From contig OX419758.1 of assembly GCA_948567375.1 (NCBI GenBank), positions 60,269,001-60,333,000 of the forward strand: 64,000 bases of DNA, in the 5' to 3' direction. The translations under genes were made by a program, and so were the position numbers. Source of the stretch: Lunularia cruciata (lineage: Eukaryota; Streptophyta; Marchantiopsida; Lunulariales; Lunulariaceae). Below, in pieces: positions 35,428-46,679 of the stretch. Under the pieces are notes generated by a model. That model had not been told where the DNA came from and searched no databases. It worked only from the letters and a program-made list of their open reading frames with translations. Position 1 is the stretch's first letter, and each line of letters starts with the position of its first letter.

Positions 35428-35876
35428 TTAACATGTAACGTGTCGCTGAGTGCAAAAGTCCCCAAGATCGACAGACAAAATATCTCGGACCAACCCTATA
35501 GTTTCTTCCACGTAATAGCATGACCAAAAAGCCTCACAGGTATTTACGATCTTCACCGCCAATGACTCCACTAAAGCTTGACCTTCTCGTGATTGAGCGA
35601 AAGCAGACAATGAGAATTTAACAACAATCTCACCATTAACCCCTCTCTTTGGGCAAATTTCCTTACCAGCGACGATGATCCAGAGTCTGCATTAGCACTA
35701 GTCTTGCTCAATTTGCTCCACGGTCAAATCCTCAGGGAAATCCGCTATTCGAGGCTTGAGCGCCGATGAATCAACTTCTCTCCCTGTTGTATTTCTGCAG
35801 CCTACAGATCCACTGCAGCTTCCGCTTGGGTAACAAACTGATTTCCACCTGCAGGCACCTGATTTCCATCTTCCAT
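35428..35876 (-). pseudogene. Frameshifted coding remnant, unidentified
   Basis: Starting at an ATG at 35,876, the minus strand reads MEDGNQVPAGGNQF. It continues after frame changes with LKPRIADFPEDLTVEQIEQ, KTSANADSGSSSL, and finally EIVVKFSLSAFAQSREGQAL and ETIGLVRDILSVDLGDF. The segments are contiguous in protein-like sequence but in three frames, so at least three indels have hit one original frame. It is not a transposon product that I know. Confidence 0.5.
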
Positions 35877-36636
35877 CTGTAGGTGCCTGAGAAGGAAATG
35901 TGATGCAGGGGAGAAGGCGTCCGGGCTCGTAAAACTAAGAGCCCGGACTACTGGAGATGGATCTGGCGGGCAAGTTTGGGATCGCAGCACTACGGAGCAA
36001 AGACCAAAGCGGCCATTGGTAATTATGTGAACCTTGTGCACAGAATTTGAAGACAGACTCAGTCAGAGCTCGTGTAATTCCGTGATTTTGATCTCACGTT
36101 TGAGTCACTAGACTATAGGGAATAAGCTGATGCTGCGCCGAACGACGCCGCAGAGCTCTTCGGTCATGGTCTTAGAGACCCTGAACTCCGGTTCTGCTCC
36201 GGATAGTGCTCACTAACATAACGCAACGCCCAGTCGCGCAGCCTGGTTTTGGTGACCGTAAAGAAAAGTTACCCCTAGTCGCGAACCCTGTGAGCGTGGT
36301 TTGGTATCATCTCTTTCTGCGACCATCGGACGCCGTTACCGGAATCTTTGTGCGACGAACTTTACCCGACTCGGTTACCCCCAGTTCGCTTCAGACCTTC
36401 CTTGCAGGATCCACAGGTATATCTTGCCTTGTTTGAAAATAGCAAACTGGTTCGTCACGGAAAATCGCGGGCAACAATGCAGCAAATCATCGCGCTTGGC
36501 AAATAATGAGAATCAATGTGCTGCGACTTGCCGTTGGTTTCGCTTGGCAAATAATGAGAATCAAACTCAAAATACAGATTTTGACCTCACTATTTAACAA
36601 ACGTCGCAATTTAGAACCACGGTTGATGCAAGAGAT
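35877..36636. other. Spacer; short direct repeat
   Basis: Higher GC than the repeats. Contains the 25-bp direct repeat tcgc(g/t)cttggcaaataatgagaatcaa at about 36,490 and 36,540. No gene recognised; possible 3' flank of the gene on its right. Confidence 0.35.
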
Positions 36637-37692
36637 CTACACCGTCTGCTTCCATGTCGCTTCAGCAGATTTCGTCGAATAAGTCAAGCAACCGTGATAC
36701 GAGTGAGTCCTTGTAACAAAAGTATCGACAAGGATCCCCTGCTTCAGTTGAGCTGTGTCGACCTCCATTTCTATGTGCCAAACGATATTGTCTTGTTGGT
36801 CAAACGCATCATTCTCAATTTCCCACGAAGCGCTCATTTGGAATGGTGAGTGAGCGTCCATATTCGAGGATGAATTGTAATGGATTGCCTTAGGATCCAA
36901 ACCCTCTGGTAGACTAGGAGTTTCCCAGAAATGGCCATCCACATTACAGTCGGAGCCATCAGACCACTTGTATAAACCCCACGGCCAAGCCACTTGCCCC
37001 GTTTGGGGATTTATGCGGGCATGTGAAAATCCAAATGCAGGAGAAGAAGTGGAAGTTGCCCTTGAATGCAAGAACCCGCAAGCCAGAATATTCGGGAGAG
37101 TTACAAGTGCAGAGTAAGTATTGGATTCCTGCGACATAAATTCAGGCGCTATAACAGATGGATTTGCTCGAAGACTCTTGAACTTCGACACCCAATGGTC
37201 TGAAGGCCTTGTCGTGATTTCTAGGCGCTTGATGAACCTCTGAAGTCCACCGATTTTATCGCCCTCGACACCGAAGACCGTCTGATCCAACTTGAGCTCC
37301 AGCAGTGTGAAATTTCTACCCCTATATACACCCATGTGTCCGTTCATCAGAACCACATACACCGGCTATTGAAAAGCATGTTCTCGTGAATGTAAACGCT
37401 GGAAGGCAAGGTTAGGTGGTAGAGAAAGAGTGGTCGTTAAAAAGGAAGGATGATCTTCCAGAAGAAACTATTAAAGACACCTACGACAGAAAAGTAACTG
37501 TGCATACCAGAGTAAGCCACAGGAAACGAACCATCAACTATTCGGAGGAACTTCGTACGTCAAAAAGATCAGAGAAATACCTTAGGGCTGAGACTTTGAA
37601 GACATGATTTGCATGCACTCTGGTCTCGAGGTTTCGATCTGCGTCTCCAAAGTTAGTGTGAACACTTACTAGTGTAGTCTTCTTAGTTCGAA
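36637..37692 (-). CDS. 3' exons of an unidentified plant gene
   Basis: A 243-codon terminal exon (37,365-36,637) begins after a good acceptor (tgcttttcaatag), directly below an in-frame stop, and ends with TAG. It reads PVYVVLMNGHMGVYRG, FIKRLEITTRPSDHWV, FGFSHARINPQTGQVAWPWG and HGCLTYSTK. An upstream exon is likely at 37,692-37,559 (acceptor gtatgtgcag, reading VHTNFGDADRNLETRVHAN), joining in phase 0 through a GTACGA donor; a stronger AAG|GTATTT donor at 37,581 does not keep frame. The long open frame implies recent constraint. I do not recognise the family; no signal peptide, membrane segment or catalytic motif stands out. Upstream exons were not found within 400 bp, so the 5' part is missing or far away. 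Confidence 0.5.
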
Positions 37693-38129
37693 CTGCACAT
37701 ACGAGGCAACATCAATATCACGACTCAAAATCAAATCACGACTCAAAATGACTCAAGGCCGATTCGACACGGTTGCAGGACAGAATCGTGCATCTACAAT
37801 ATACAAATTTACTAAAACACCGCGTGCTACGTAAGTGCAAGACATCCAGCGAAGGATATCAAAACTAATTGCGGTTGGATGACAGAGAATGGTTCTTACA
37901 AATATAATCCATTTTCGATCACAGCGGATCTGATTGCTGAGAAATTGATACGGGATTTTGACAGTACGCGAGTACGGGATGTTGAAGGTACTTGAAGGCG
38001 CAGCCGTTCCTAAGTCCCAGTGAGGGCAGAAGGATCTTGAATGTGACTCCGGCTGACCAGACCCGACGTTTATGTGGTGTGATAGTTCACGATCAAATGT
38101 GAATCACTACAACGTTCAAGCGCTTCTGT
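37693..38129. other. No gene seen
   Basis: Non-repetitive sequence apart from a doubled cacgactcaaaatca at 37,718-37,748. It would be intron or upstream region of the gene on its left. Confidence 0.3.
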
Positions 38130-38510
38130 AATAGTAAGATCTCTCATACAAACTGTATTGGGGCTTATTGTCTCTCCCTTGTAATAGTACAAACTGTATT
38201 GGGGCTTATTGTCTCTCCCTTGTAAAAGTACAAACTGTATTGGGGCTTATTGTCTCTCCTGTATTGGGGCTTATTGTCTCTCTCTTACAAAGGAGAGACA
38301 ATAAGCCCCAAAACTCTACAAACTCTTTTTTTTTTAAACGACTTGATGGAATCTTACTATCCTTCGCTTTTTCTACGCGATCGCCTTTTTTAAGTATTAC
38401 GACAAAAAACTAATGCTTGATGGGGTCTTCCCATGCTTGATGGGGTCTTCCCATCGTCTTCGTTTTTACTATGCGGTCGCCTTTCTCGACAACAAACTAG
38501 AAGGTAAACT
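38130..38510 (+). repeat. Non-LTR 3' tail copy with tandem and inverted units
   Basis: The phrase tgtattggggcttattgtctctc occurs four times in tandem and once inverted (38,293-38,311 against 38,264-38,282, 19-bp arms). It is followed by the tail phrases cttgatggaatctt, gatggggtcttcccat (twice) and gcggtcgcctttctc, as at the end of the element at 34.55 kb. No coding part remains. Confidence 0.75.
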
Positions 38511-38552
38511 ATTTTAAGCTTCGGATGGAAGCGGTTTATTTTCGGATGGATG

Positions 38553-38578
38553 TAACTCTAACTGTCCTAAGGTAGCGA
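38553..38578 (+). other. 26-nt match to the core of large-subunit rRNA
   Basis: taactctaactgtcctaa followed by ggtagcga differs at two of 26 positions from the universally conserved organellar/bacterial 23S segment TAACTATAACGGTCCTAA-GGTAGCGA (the same region as the R2 target in 28S). The bases on either side do not continue the rRNA, except a GCCTCG that is also found in 28S a few bases on. It lies about 60 bp after a non-LTR 3' tail. Confidence 0.5.
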
Positions 38579-38585
38579 CAGCCTC

Positions 38586-39651
38586 GGACTTTGTTTTGTT
38601 TTGGTCGACATGGTTGACAATGTTTTCCGGGGCAGGCTTAGGCTCTGCTGTGCGACACCACAGCCTAAACCTCTCCCCGGTAACATGTCAGCTGCCGCTA
38701 CGGGTACGACAAGAGCCTCCAAGGTTGAGCGAAAAGAATCAACGCGTCCAGGCCCGGGCCCACCGTGAGGGTGAGAAATTAAAAAATATCCTCATTTATC
38801 TCTATCGGAGGTTGAGTTCCTTACCACTTCACAAATCTAGAAGTCAAGTTACAAGGATGTTTTGAGTCCCCATATTGTAACTTCAGCGATGAAAGCTTTA
38901 CCTACTGCCTTGAGAATCAATTCTGAGGTGGAGAACGGTACCAAATCCACAGCACAGACTGATGTCCAGCAGTTACAATTCAACGAAAGGCAAAATCTGA
39001 AATATTCCCCAATAGCCCCAAGCCTGGACGCGTCGACCCCCCTGAAATATTCCCCAATAGCCCCAAGAGATTCTTTGAGAAAAATGACTATTGGAACAAG
39101 GAAATTGCAGAATTTGGATTGCACTTCAACTGAATTCACTCCCCTTCTTTCCAACCTGCACACATTCTTCCCACCCCACACCAATTCTTCCCATGCTGTT
39201 GTCAGTTTCTTGTTCTCATTCTTGTACATCTCGTGATGTTCTCGTACATCAAGAGAAGAACCATCTCACACGCTTTGGTGGCAACCAGATTCACCCTAAA
39301 CCAAACACTTTAGTGACCCTAGATTATAATTAATGCTTTACAGTGTGCAAACAAAAACTCCATACCTTATTTCCCGTGAACCACTTCATATGGAGTTTGC
39401 TAATAATAAAGGACTTGGACAGAATTCCCTAGTGGTCCCTTTCTTCCTCCAGCTCGCACCCGGTAACAATTGAGTCAACGCTTTGTCAAAATTTATACTA
39501 AGATATACATAGATTCATAATAAAACTATTTCTGAAACCCCCTAATATGAACAGGCTCATTGGCAACCCTTAGAACACTACTTTCCGCGTAGTGCAATGT
39601 GGTACAATGCCTCCAGCGATGTGGTCACCTCTAAAAAATTCATATATTTAA
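38586..39651 (+). other. Region with one exon-like frame
   Basis: The plus-strand frame 38,862-39,236 (MSPHIVTSAMKALPTALRIN, TAQTDVQQLQFNERQN) is protein-like at its start, then contains a 24-bp duplication encoding LKYSPIAP twice. The minus strand is also open. I cannot assign it. A 14-bp-arm hairpin lies at 38,632-38,670. The remaining sequence shows nothing definite. Confidence 0.3.
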
Positions 39652-39911
39652 AGGAACTGATATTTTCACACTCATTTTCTATATCCCATACTTCCCGCCA
39701 AATTGGAGTGTGTTAGATTCCATCTCCCGTCATCAAGTTGAAGAATTCTAAATTAGTAAACGTTTAGATCTTTTCACTTTAAGATCTATATTAATATCGA
39801 AAATTGACATCTATTATTTTAAAATTCCCCCACTGGACAGGAGATGTAATCAAACATTTTCTTGGCGGGAGGTGTGAAAATATGGAAAATGAGTTTGGAA
39901 ATATCAGTTCC
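39652..39911. repeat. Fold-back (MITE-like) element
   Basis: Arms 39,652-39,701 and 39,862-39,911 are imperfect reverse complements over about 50 bp (aggaactgatattttcac against gaaaatatcagttcc, and cttcccgccaa against ttggcggga). Pairing continues inward with gaps to ccatctcc/ggagatg. About 260 bp in total. No transposase; target duplications not resolved. Confidence 0.6.
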
Positions 39912-40110
39912 CTTTCTCAATGAGGTGATATAGATCCCGGAACGCAAGACGTGTGAAAATATAGGAAATATCAGTTCCTTTTCTCAATGAGGTGACTTAT
40001 TGAAATATAGATCCCGGAATGCAAGACGTGTGAAAATGTAGGAAATATCAGTTCCTTTCTTCAATGAGGTGACTCATTGAAATATTGATCCCGGAACGCA
40101 AGACGACGAA
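39894..40110 (+). repeat. Three tandem units of about 62-76 bp
   Basis: Each unit reads gaaatatcagttcc, tcaatgaggtga, atagatcccggaa and gcaagacg in order. The first unit overlaps the right arm of the fold-back element, so the array probably grew from it. Degraded relatives of cccggaa and gaagtcac phrases continue to 40,640. Confidence 0.7.
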
Positions 40111-40211
40111 GTCACCGGCGTGGTCACCGGTGATTTCCGGTATGCCAGTCAAGGCCGTGCGTAAGTGACGCGATATATTGTCTGAGTCAGATTGATACGT
40201 AGGCTGAGGAA

Positions 40212-40285
40212 CGGGAATGCTAAATTGGATAGAGCACCAAACTACGGACTTGGGGTTGAGCGTTCAAATCGTTCCAAGCACGGGG
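40212..40285 (+). other. tRNA-like sequence (tRNA-derived SINE head or tRNA pseudogene)
   Basis: tgctaaattggatagagca resembles a D-arm/A box. ccaaactacggacttgg folds as an anticodon arm (four of five pairs) with a 7-nt loop and ACG anticodon. gagcgttcaaatcgttc forms a T-arm with a TTCAAAT loop (B box). The acceptor ends do not pair, so it is not a functional tRNA. Confidence 0.5.
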
Positions 40286-43200
40286 CTATCGCCCAACTTG
40301 CAGTAATACGCCCTACAGGAAATTCACAATGGATCGCTTGTTTGTACATCGAAAATCAAGATACGTAGCCTCTAAGGAAGAAAGATGGAAACCCCCTGTA
40401 AATTTATGATTCCAAAGTACCCTACTATTTAATCAGGTGATAAAGTTCCCGGAAGACCACGAAGTCACTGGCTGTATCCAGTGAAGGCCGTGTGTAGCAT
40501 CGTGTAGGACGTTGTACGCGATGCTGCAGCGGCGATGCGACCGTGCGATGTCTGTAGGGAAGAAGGCGAAAACCCCACGTAAATTTATTAATCTAAAAGT
40601 AACCTACTCTCTAATCGGCTGATATAGATCATGTAATGATATGAGTAAATGGTAAATGAGTAAGAAGAGTCCTAGACCTGATGGAAGTTCCTATTATTGC
40701 TTCATGTCCCTATGAAGATCCAATACCTGAAAATGCTATGATTAATTCAAACTCTCCTTTAAATGTGACATAAGCAAGGTGGGCAAGATAGCCTCAGATC
40801 CTCTCTAATGATAGGATACTTGTGTTACTTGAGACCAAAATGATAATGGAGATATCTAGAAATTGTTAAAACTAAGGGTAGAAAAGTATGGAAAGATAGT
40901 CATGCAAGATAGCGATAGCTCCTCTAGGTGGTGGAGGCATGGTACAGAATAATGTGTTTTAGTATGGCAAGTCTCAAGTGGGATAGAACGTATAAACTAG
41001 AGCATCCAAGTAGCAAATTTTGAATGGTAATGGAGCTAGAGTATCGGAGGATGAATTTGATTGATAAATATAACATGTTCTTGATCTATTGAAATGAGTT
41101 TGATCGAGAGAAGTACCATGTTTTTTATCTACCTTTTCTAAAATATTTTTTCATTAAATTTTAATATCGAAATTAATATCAAGCTTGGATGGTAGTTCAT
41201 TTCAATGCTGCAATCACGGCATCAATGATGAAGAGTAAGGATGTTATTATGTTATAAATTTCATTGTGCTTACTTATGTATAAATATGGAATTTAACTAT
41301 TTATATCCTTTTTAGAATGAAAGTGCACAAAACTCGAGCTCACCTTTGGGGGGAAGTTCATAGATCTATGTATTTTCAAGAAGATCTTCTATCAAAGAAA
41401 GAGCTATAAAGTATCCAAAGTACAAGGAATTATATTTTACCATGTTGAGTCTAGAATTTTCAAAGTTTGGACAAATTTGAGGGAACCATTTCGGGGAGAC
41501 GATGCTCTCTTTGGCAATTGGAGTTATTTGGTAGCTATCAAGGTATGGCATTTCTCGATTCTCGCTTTCATTTCATATTCCATAACTCACACGTGTTTAA
41601 GGTGGTAGGTAACACGTGGGGAACATGGTACGATTTTTTTAAGATTTCGGGAATAGTCTATAGAATTCTCTACTTGGATTGATTGAAAATGCTGCAAGTA
41701 TGCAATGACCTTTCAAATTTTGAAAATAACGTCACAAGGTAACAGATTGGATTATGGAGAATAGGAACCAGTCCATATCCTGACTATTGTCCAAATAGCT
41801 TTGGTTTGACTATATGATTCAAGTTTACTTTTGCATGTATGATGGAATTCTCTCGAAAGCAAGTCTATCCTTATATTCTTATAATTTGGATGTGAAATTG
41901 AACACGGCTACAGATGATCAATCTCAGTTGTATTTTAATGGGAAAAGTAGCTTGGAATGTCGGTTCTATTGGTCATGTCCTCTTGAGAACATAGTATGAT
42001 AAGAAAATATTACCAAGAGGACAATGTAGTTTAAGTTAAAGAGGGTTTAAATGTAAAGGTGCATCTAAAGATGGGACTTCGTTGGATTAACGAGTTTCAT
42101 GCACGTGGTAGATGCAAGATCCACTGTAGCAAACCGCTCGTCATTGAATGTAATTTATCAATCATTTAAGAAACATTTAATAATACACGCAGATTACCAT
42201 TACGTTCCATCCCTAAAACATTAAATTGTAAATATATTATAGCAGATATGCAACCCAACCCAGCAATTTCAATCATGTAACAAATGAACAAGACCCTCAT
42301 TGAAATGGTTTTCTCAATGGCATCTAGTCTTACACGTATGAAAATTTTCACGTGTTATACAAAATTTGATCATTAGCTCTTTGCATGTCTCTAAATTAAG
42401 GACCAGAAAGAGATGCTCTCACATTTGTTAGATATTTACTAGCTGTAGAAACCAATCAACTCACTAAAATGGTATGTTGTTACTACACATAGTGTTATGG
42501 TTACGAAGTGGATTGAGTAATAATCGAAGTCATCTTCCACCGTATGAGAACTTTACCTCTTCGTGCATTTGTATATTATTCCTTGTAAATCAATATCTTT
42601 TTCCCTGAGAAATATATGTAAATATTATCCTCTATTTAAAGCTGTTTATTTTCAACTTACATAATTATAGATAATCCGTCAACTTTTTTCTTGGCACATA
42701 TACACCTTTGTAGCAAGTGTTTTCTTTCTCAACCGTATTATCAGTTTTCTTTTGAATCACCCTTTTGCTTAAGAAACAGAATATATAACTCTTGGGCATT
42801 TTTATTAATCTAAGGAATGAAAATTCCTTCTTTCTTCTAAATATTATTCAAAAATACTCCTTTAACTTTGACCACAAATCTTAAGGAGGATCATTCCTCT
42901 AATGGTCCATACAGAGCAAACGAAGATGTTATAAAATGTTACAGTTACAGGATACAATATTTCTTGATTTGTGCGTGTGATCATATGAACAGCCTACTAT
43001 CACTAAAACTGTCACCGTTATTCAATAAGGGTAGCTATTGTCATCATCTCGACACGTGTAAAAGAATTTCATCTAATATTGACTTTGAGAAGCAGTCTGA
43101 TTGGAGTCAAATGAGTGCTGCCTGCTCTATCCACACCCCTCCATCACAGGGTTCCTCGAATATAGTCACCTGACTCCATAATATGGTTCCTCGAGTATAG

Positions 43201-43767
43201 TAACCTAGTAGCGTGGAACTTTCCTGTAGTTTCTAGAGAGGTGGGGTAGTCTAGTGAGGCAACCTCCTTGCCTTTTTCTGTGATGCGCAAGCAAACTCCA
43301 GGCCCCCTCCGAGGTTAACTCCATCGCTCTGATTCCGGCTTACAAACTATTAAAAGAAAAAGACTAAATGAACTACCTATATCTTACAAAATTGCTACTC
43401 ACATTTCAAACAGAACTTATATACCAGCTACAGAACCATCAAAACCTTTTACGATTGACTGCTCAGAAAGGATTATACTGTGGTGGTCCCAGTGGTTAAG
43501 ATAGACTGAATAACTCAACTCTCTTACAGAAGGACGCTAGTGAAAATTATTGAGATGTAGAATTATTTACGTTGGACTTAATATACTTGCTCTCTTCACC
43601 TTTCCAATTTTTAATTAAATACGCCACTTGGCTACTGTGCTTTGGTTTAGCCCCTTATCTCTCTTCCCGGATAATGCTCGTCTAGCCCGTCCACAGGCCA
43701 TTGCCAGTTCAGAAATGCTATTCTACCTTAGGTAATGGACTGAACCAGACTGTCTCCATAAAAGTAA
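40286..43767. other. Long stretch without a recognisable gene
   Basis: No domain in any frame. Notable items: a ~65-bp direct repeat (gaaaaccccctgtaaatttatgatt at 40,389 and its variant at 40,570), and a doubled ggttcctcga-tatag at 43,149 and 43,186. The 101-codon frame at 42,868-43,173 has no recognisable homology and low-complexity surroundings; I do not call it. Confidence 0.4.
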
Positions 43768-43985
43768 AGAAACTTGGCACTGTACCCGGGAAGAAGGCGA
43801 CCTCGTAGGAGGGGAAGACCCCATCAAGTACTCGTCCCCTACACTTGTATCGTCCCCTACACTTGTAAGTGAAGACCCTTACAAGGGAGCGACGAGAAAG
43901 GTACAATTTTAGAAAACGGCGACCGCGGAGGAAAAGTGAAGGATGGGAAGACCCCATCAACCCGTACAAGGGAGAGTCAAAAAAG
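43768..43985 (-). repeat. Non-LTR 3' tail copy, inverted
   Basis: Reverse complements of the tail phrases occur in order (gaaggcgacc, gggaagaccccatcaa, tacaagggagag), partly twice. A small tandem of cgtcccctacacttgta is included. Confidence 0.65.
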
Positions 43986-44029
43986 ATAAAAAGAAAGGTA
44001 AAATAGGGTTAGGCTCCAGCACTGTACTC

Positions 44030-44420
44030 CAGGTATCATCAAAATTGGGTTATTTAAACGATTCCCCTCCTTACTAACTTTGGGCTTAGCCCCATGTCAC
44101 CTCTTGTGTCTCTCCCTTGTGCTCCAGGTATAATAAAAATTGGGTTATTTAAACGATTCCCCTCCTCCCTTGTGCTCCAGGTATAATAAAAATTGGGTTA
44201 TTTAAACGATTCCCCTCCTTACTAACTTTGGGCTTAGCCCCATGTCACCTCTTTTTGTCTCTCCCTTGTGCTCCAAGTATAATCAAAATTGGTTACTTAA
44301 ACGATTCCCCTCCTTACTAACTTTGGGCTTAGCCCTATGTCACCTTTATAGTCTCTCCCTTTACGGCTTGATGGGGTCTTCTCATCCTTCGATTTTCCTA
44401 CATGGTCGCTTTTTTCTTAA
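44030..44420 (+). repeat. Non-LTR 3' tail copy with amplified ~100-bp unit
   Basis: A unit containing gctccaggtataataaaaattgg, taaacgattcccctcc, gggcttagccccatgtcacc and tctctcccttgt is present about three times. The canonical end follows (gcttgatggggtcttctcat, catggtcgc). Open frames across it are repeat by-products. Confidence 0.75.
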
Positions 44421-44579
44421 TAACTTTCAGATATACTTTGACTACAGTGCTCTTTAGGACGGTAAGGCTTCTATTGTTCTATGACATACCTTCTCGTAGG
44501 AAGGAAGGTTCCTGCAGCTGTAATTGACTATGGTAGCACCGTTTAGTTTTCAAAGTCACACATACTACTATATATATTA
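44421..44579. other. Short spacer
   Basis: No feature recognised between the tail repeat and the Penelope coding fragment. Confidence 0.3.
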
Positions 44580-45680
44580 TATCTGAAAACGCTGTTATCT
44601 ATTCTCATCAAATCTATTTTCCATTACAAGTTCATTCTGAATGGTGAAACTGTGTTGCTCGTGGAGACCTTTGCACTTGAATTCAAATATAGATGGCTTA
44701 AAATTAAAAACAATATCTGTGCTTTGCAAAACACCTCAAATTCATGGTTGTTGATGAGGAATTTCTCATCTGTTGGATGCTATTCCTTTTTGATAACCTT
44801 TCTAGAATAAACTCTTCCTCCAAGAGGTTGAGATTCCTATGGGGACACTTTGTGCTGTTGTTGTGGCTAACCTATACCTCTTCACCTATGAACATGAATT
44901 CATATATATTATTGGATGCAAATGATGTTGTCCCAAGTTGGTAGATATGTCGATGGTCTTCTTGTTGTAGGCTCGGGAGTTGATCATTTCATTGACTTCA
45001 TGTATAAGGATGATGCTGCCATAGGTGGTGGGATATATCCCAGGCTTTCCTGTGAGTTAGTACAAACTCATTTTGGCACTCATTTTGGCATTCATTGTGA
45101 TTATCTCTACTGTCTCATTACCCTAGACTACTTCAATGTCTTTGTCTCTATCTATGATAAGAAAGTGCTGCCTCGCTTTGCTCAATCTCTCGCTCCTTCA
45201 TGTTCTTTCATACATTTCCTCCACATGTAAATTAGGGATTATAAAATAGGAGTGTGTTAGATACAGACTAATATGTAATTTCAAAAAGTTATACTTTTCA
45301 ACTTATTGGAAACTTATAAATAGCTTTGTCTCCAAAAATTATCTCTTCACCTGATACAGAATGATGGTTATCATGGGCCTAGTATTTATAGAGATTTGAG
45401 AACATCTGTTCTTTCTGCTAGGTTCCTTGTCTCCGCAAATTACCATCTCCATGTGATGCAGAAAAAGTATCGTTGTGTCTTAAAAAGGAAAAAATTATCC
45501 ATGATGGTTATCATAGATTTAGTATTTATAGAGATTTGAGAACATGTGTTCCTTCTGCTATGAGTTCTTGTTTGAGACCTGGAATTTTTCTCGTAGTATG
45601 AGTTCTTGTTTGAGACCTGGAATTTTTCTCGTAGGCTTATATACCATGCAGTTTTACGAGAGTTATACTTGACTTCTTGA
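44580..45680 (+). pseudogene. Penelope-type reverse transcriptase, copy 2
   Basis: Parallel to the minus-strand copy at 20.4-21.5 kb: EIPMGTLCAVVVANLYLFTYEHEF, then VGRYVDGLLVVGSG and GGGIYPRLSCELVQTHFG. The second catalytic aspartate is glycine (YVDG for YIDD). Near its end, 45,350-45,600, a segment ending YHG-SIYRDLRTSVLSA is tandemly repeated. Stops and frameshifts are frequent. The cognate terminal repeat lies downstream at 47,565-48,370. Confidence 0.85.
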
Positions 45681-45794
45681 CTTGTATAGATATAATCTAC
45701 CATTATTTGAATTTACACATGATTTTCTGCCTTCGAAAAGTTTGCTTATGCACAGTAATGGAGTTGGTCATTTATTGTGGGATTTGGGTTTTCC

Positions 45795-46040
45795 CTAGTA
45801 CCTGCCGGGAGAGGGCGCGCGACTATACAGGGCCTCTGCCAAAAGTGGATAATTTGGTGACTCCACCGCAAACCTGATGATCCATTTCCCAAGGCACATT
45901 ATATTGTCCGGACTGTTGGCAACTACATAAGTCATGGCTACCTTGAGCGCCGGAACTTGACTTGCCTTTAATCTACTGTCAGGCATCCGTGTCAAGCATC
46001 TGTCCCCGGCAGCGAATACCGCGGATGTTTTTAGCTTCAT
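45795..46040 (-). other. 81-codon open frame of host-like composition
   Basis: ATG-initiated on the minus strand at 46,040: MKLKTSAVFAAGDRC, ALKVAMTYVVANSPDN, then stop TAG. Higher GC than its surroundings, not Penelope-like. Could be a captured fragment or chance. Confidence 0.25.
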
Positions 46041-46679
46041 CGTTTTTTAATTTTTCCAGGTGCTGGTTTTGAGACCTTAAAAAATAATCTTTTGTTTGAT
46101 CCTCAGGGTCCAAACGATACTATACTTCTTTGATTTTACTAAGAACGGTCCATAATAATAGACCTGAAATGACATTCCCTCACACGCCGCGTTTCGTAAC
46201 GGTCCCTAATAATAGACCTGAAATGGCATTCCCGTACACGGCGGAAAGAGGTTGTGGATTACACGCATGGAGATTATAATCCTTTCACACGTAGCCCCTC
46301 TACGTCAGGAAGGGGGGGGACATCCCCCCGTCCTTCCCCTTTTTCAGCCCACCTCATCCTCACCAGGTCTACGCGCGAAGTTGGCCAAATAGGTTGTAGA
46401 TTTACTCGCACGAAGACTATAATCCCTCCATGCACGCATGAAGATTATAATCCTTTCACTAAAAATTCCAACACGTACCCCTCTCCGTTAGGAGGAGAAG
46501 CTCTTCGGGCCGAAGTTGATCCAAAGGAAATTTTTTCTAGAATTATATAAATTGAACGTGGGCCCACCTTGTCATCGTTTCATTCGAGGCAGATTTTGAC
46601 TGTTATCTTTGCTTCTTCTTGCGTTTCTCAAAGTCTTTTCCTCCTTCCCGTTGCTTCCTCGTACTTGCATAGCAAGGAT
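46041..46679. other. Repeat-rich spacer
   Basis: A ~42-bp unit (ataatagacctgaaatg-cattccc) is repeated at 46,150 and 46,205. A second unit (gaagattataatcctttcac) recurs at about 46,270 and 46,440. A G8/C6 run pair at 46,313-46,327 can pair. No gene. Confidence 0.4.

Noticed and set aside
38553-38578. Genuine rRNA gene
   Set aside because: Only 26 bases match; the flanks do not continue as rRNA.
40212-40285. Functional tRNA gene
   Set aside because: The acceptor ends do not pair and the anticodon stem has a mismatch.
42868-43173. 101-codon plus-strand frame
   Set aside because: No recognisable motif, no splice context and ordinary intergenic composition.
46254-46550. 98-codon plus-strand frame
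   Set aside because: Runs through two repeated units and homopolymer G/C tracts; no protein-like conservation is visible.
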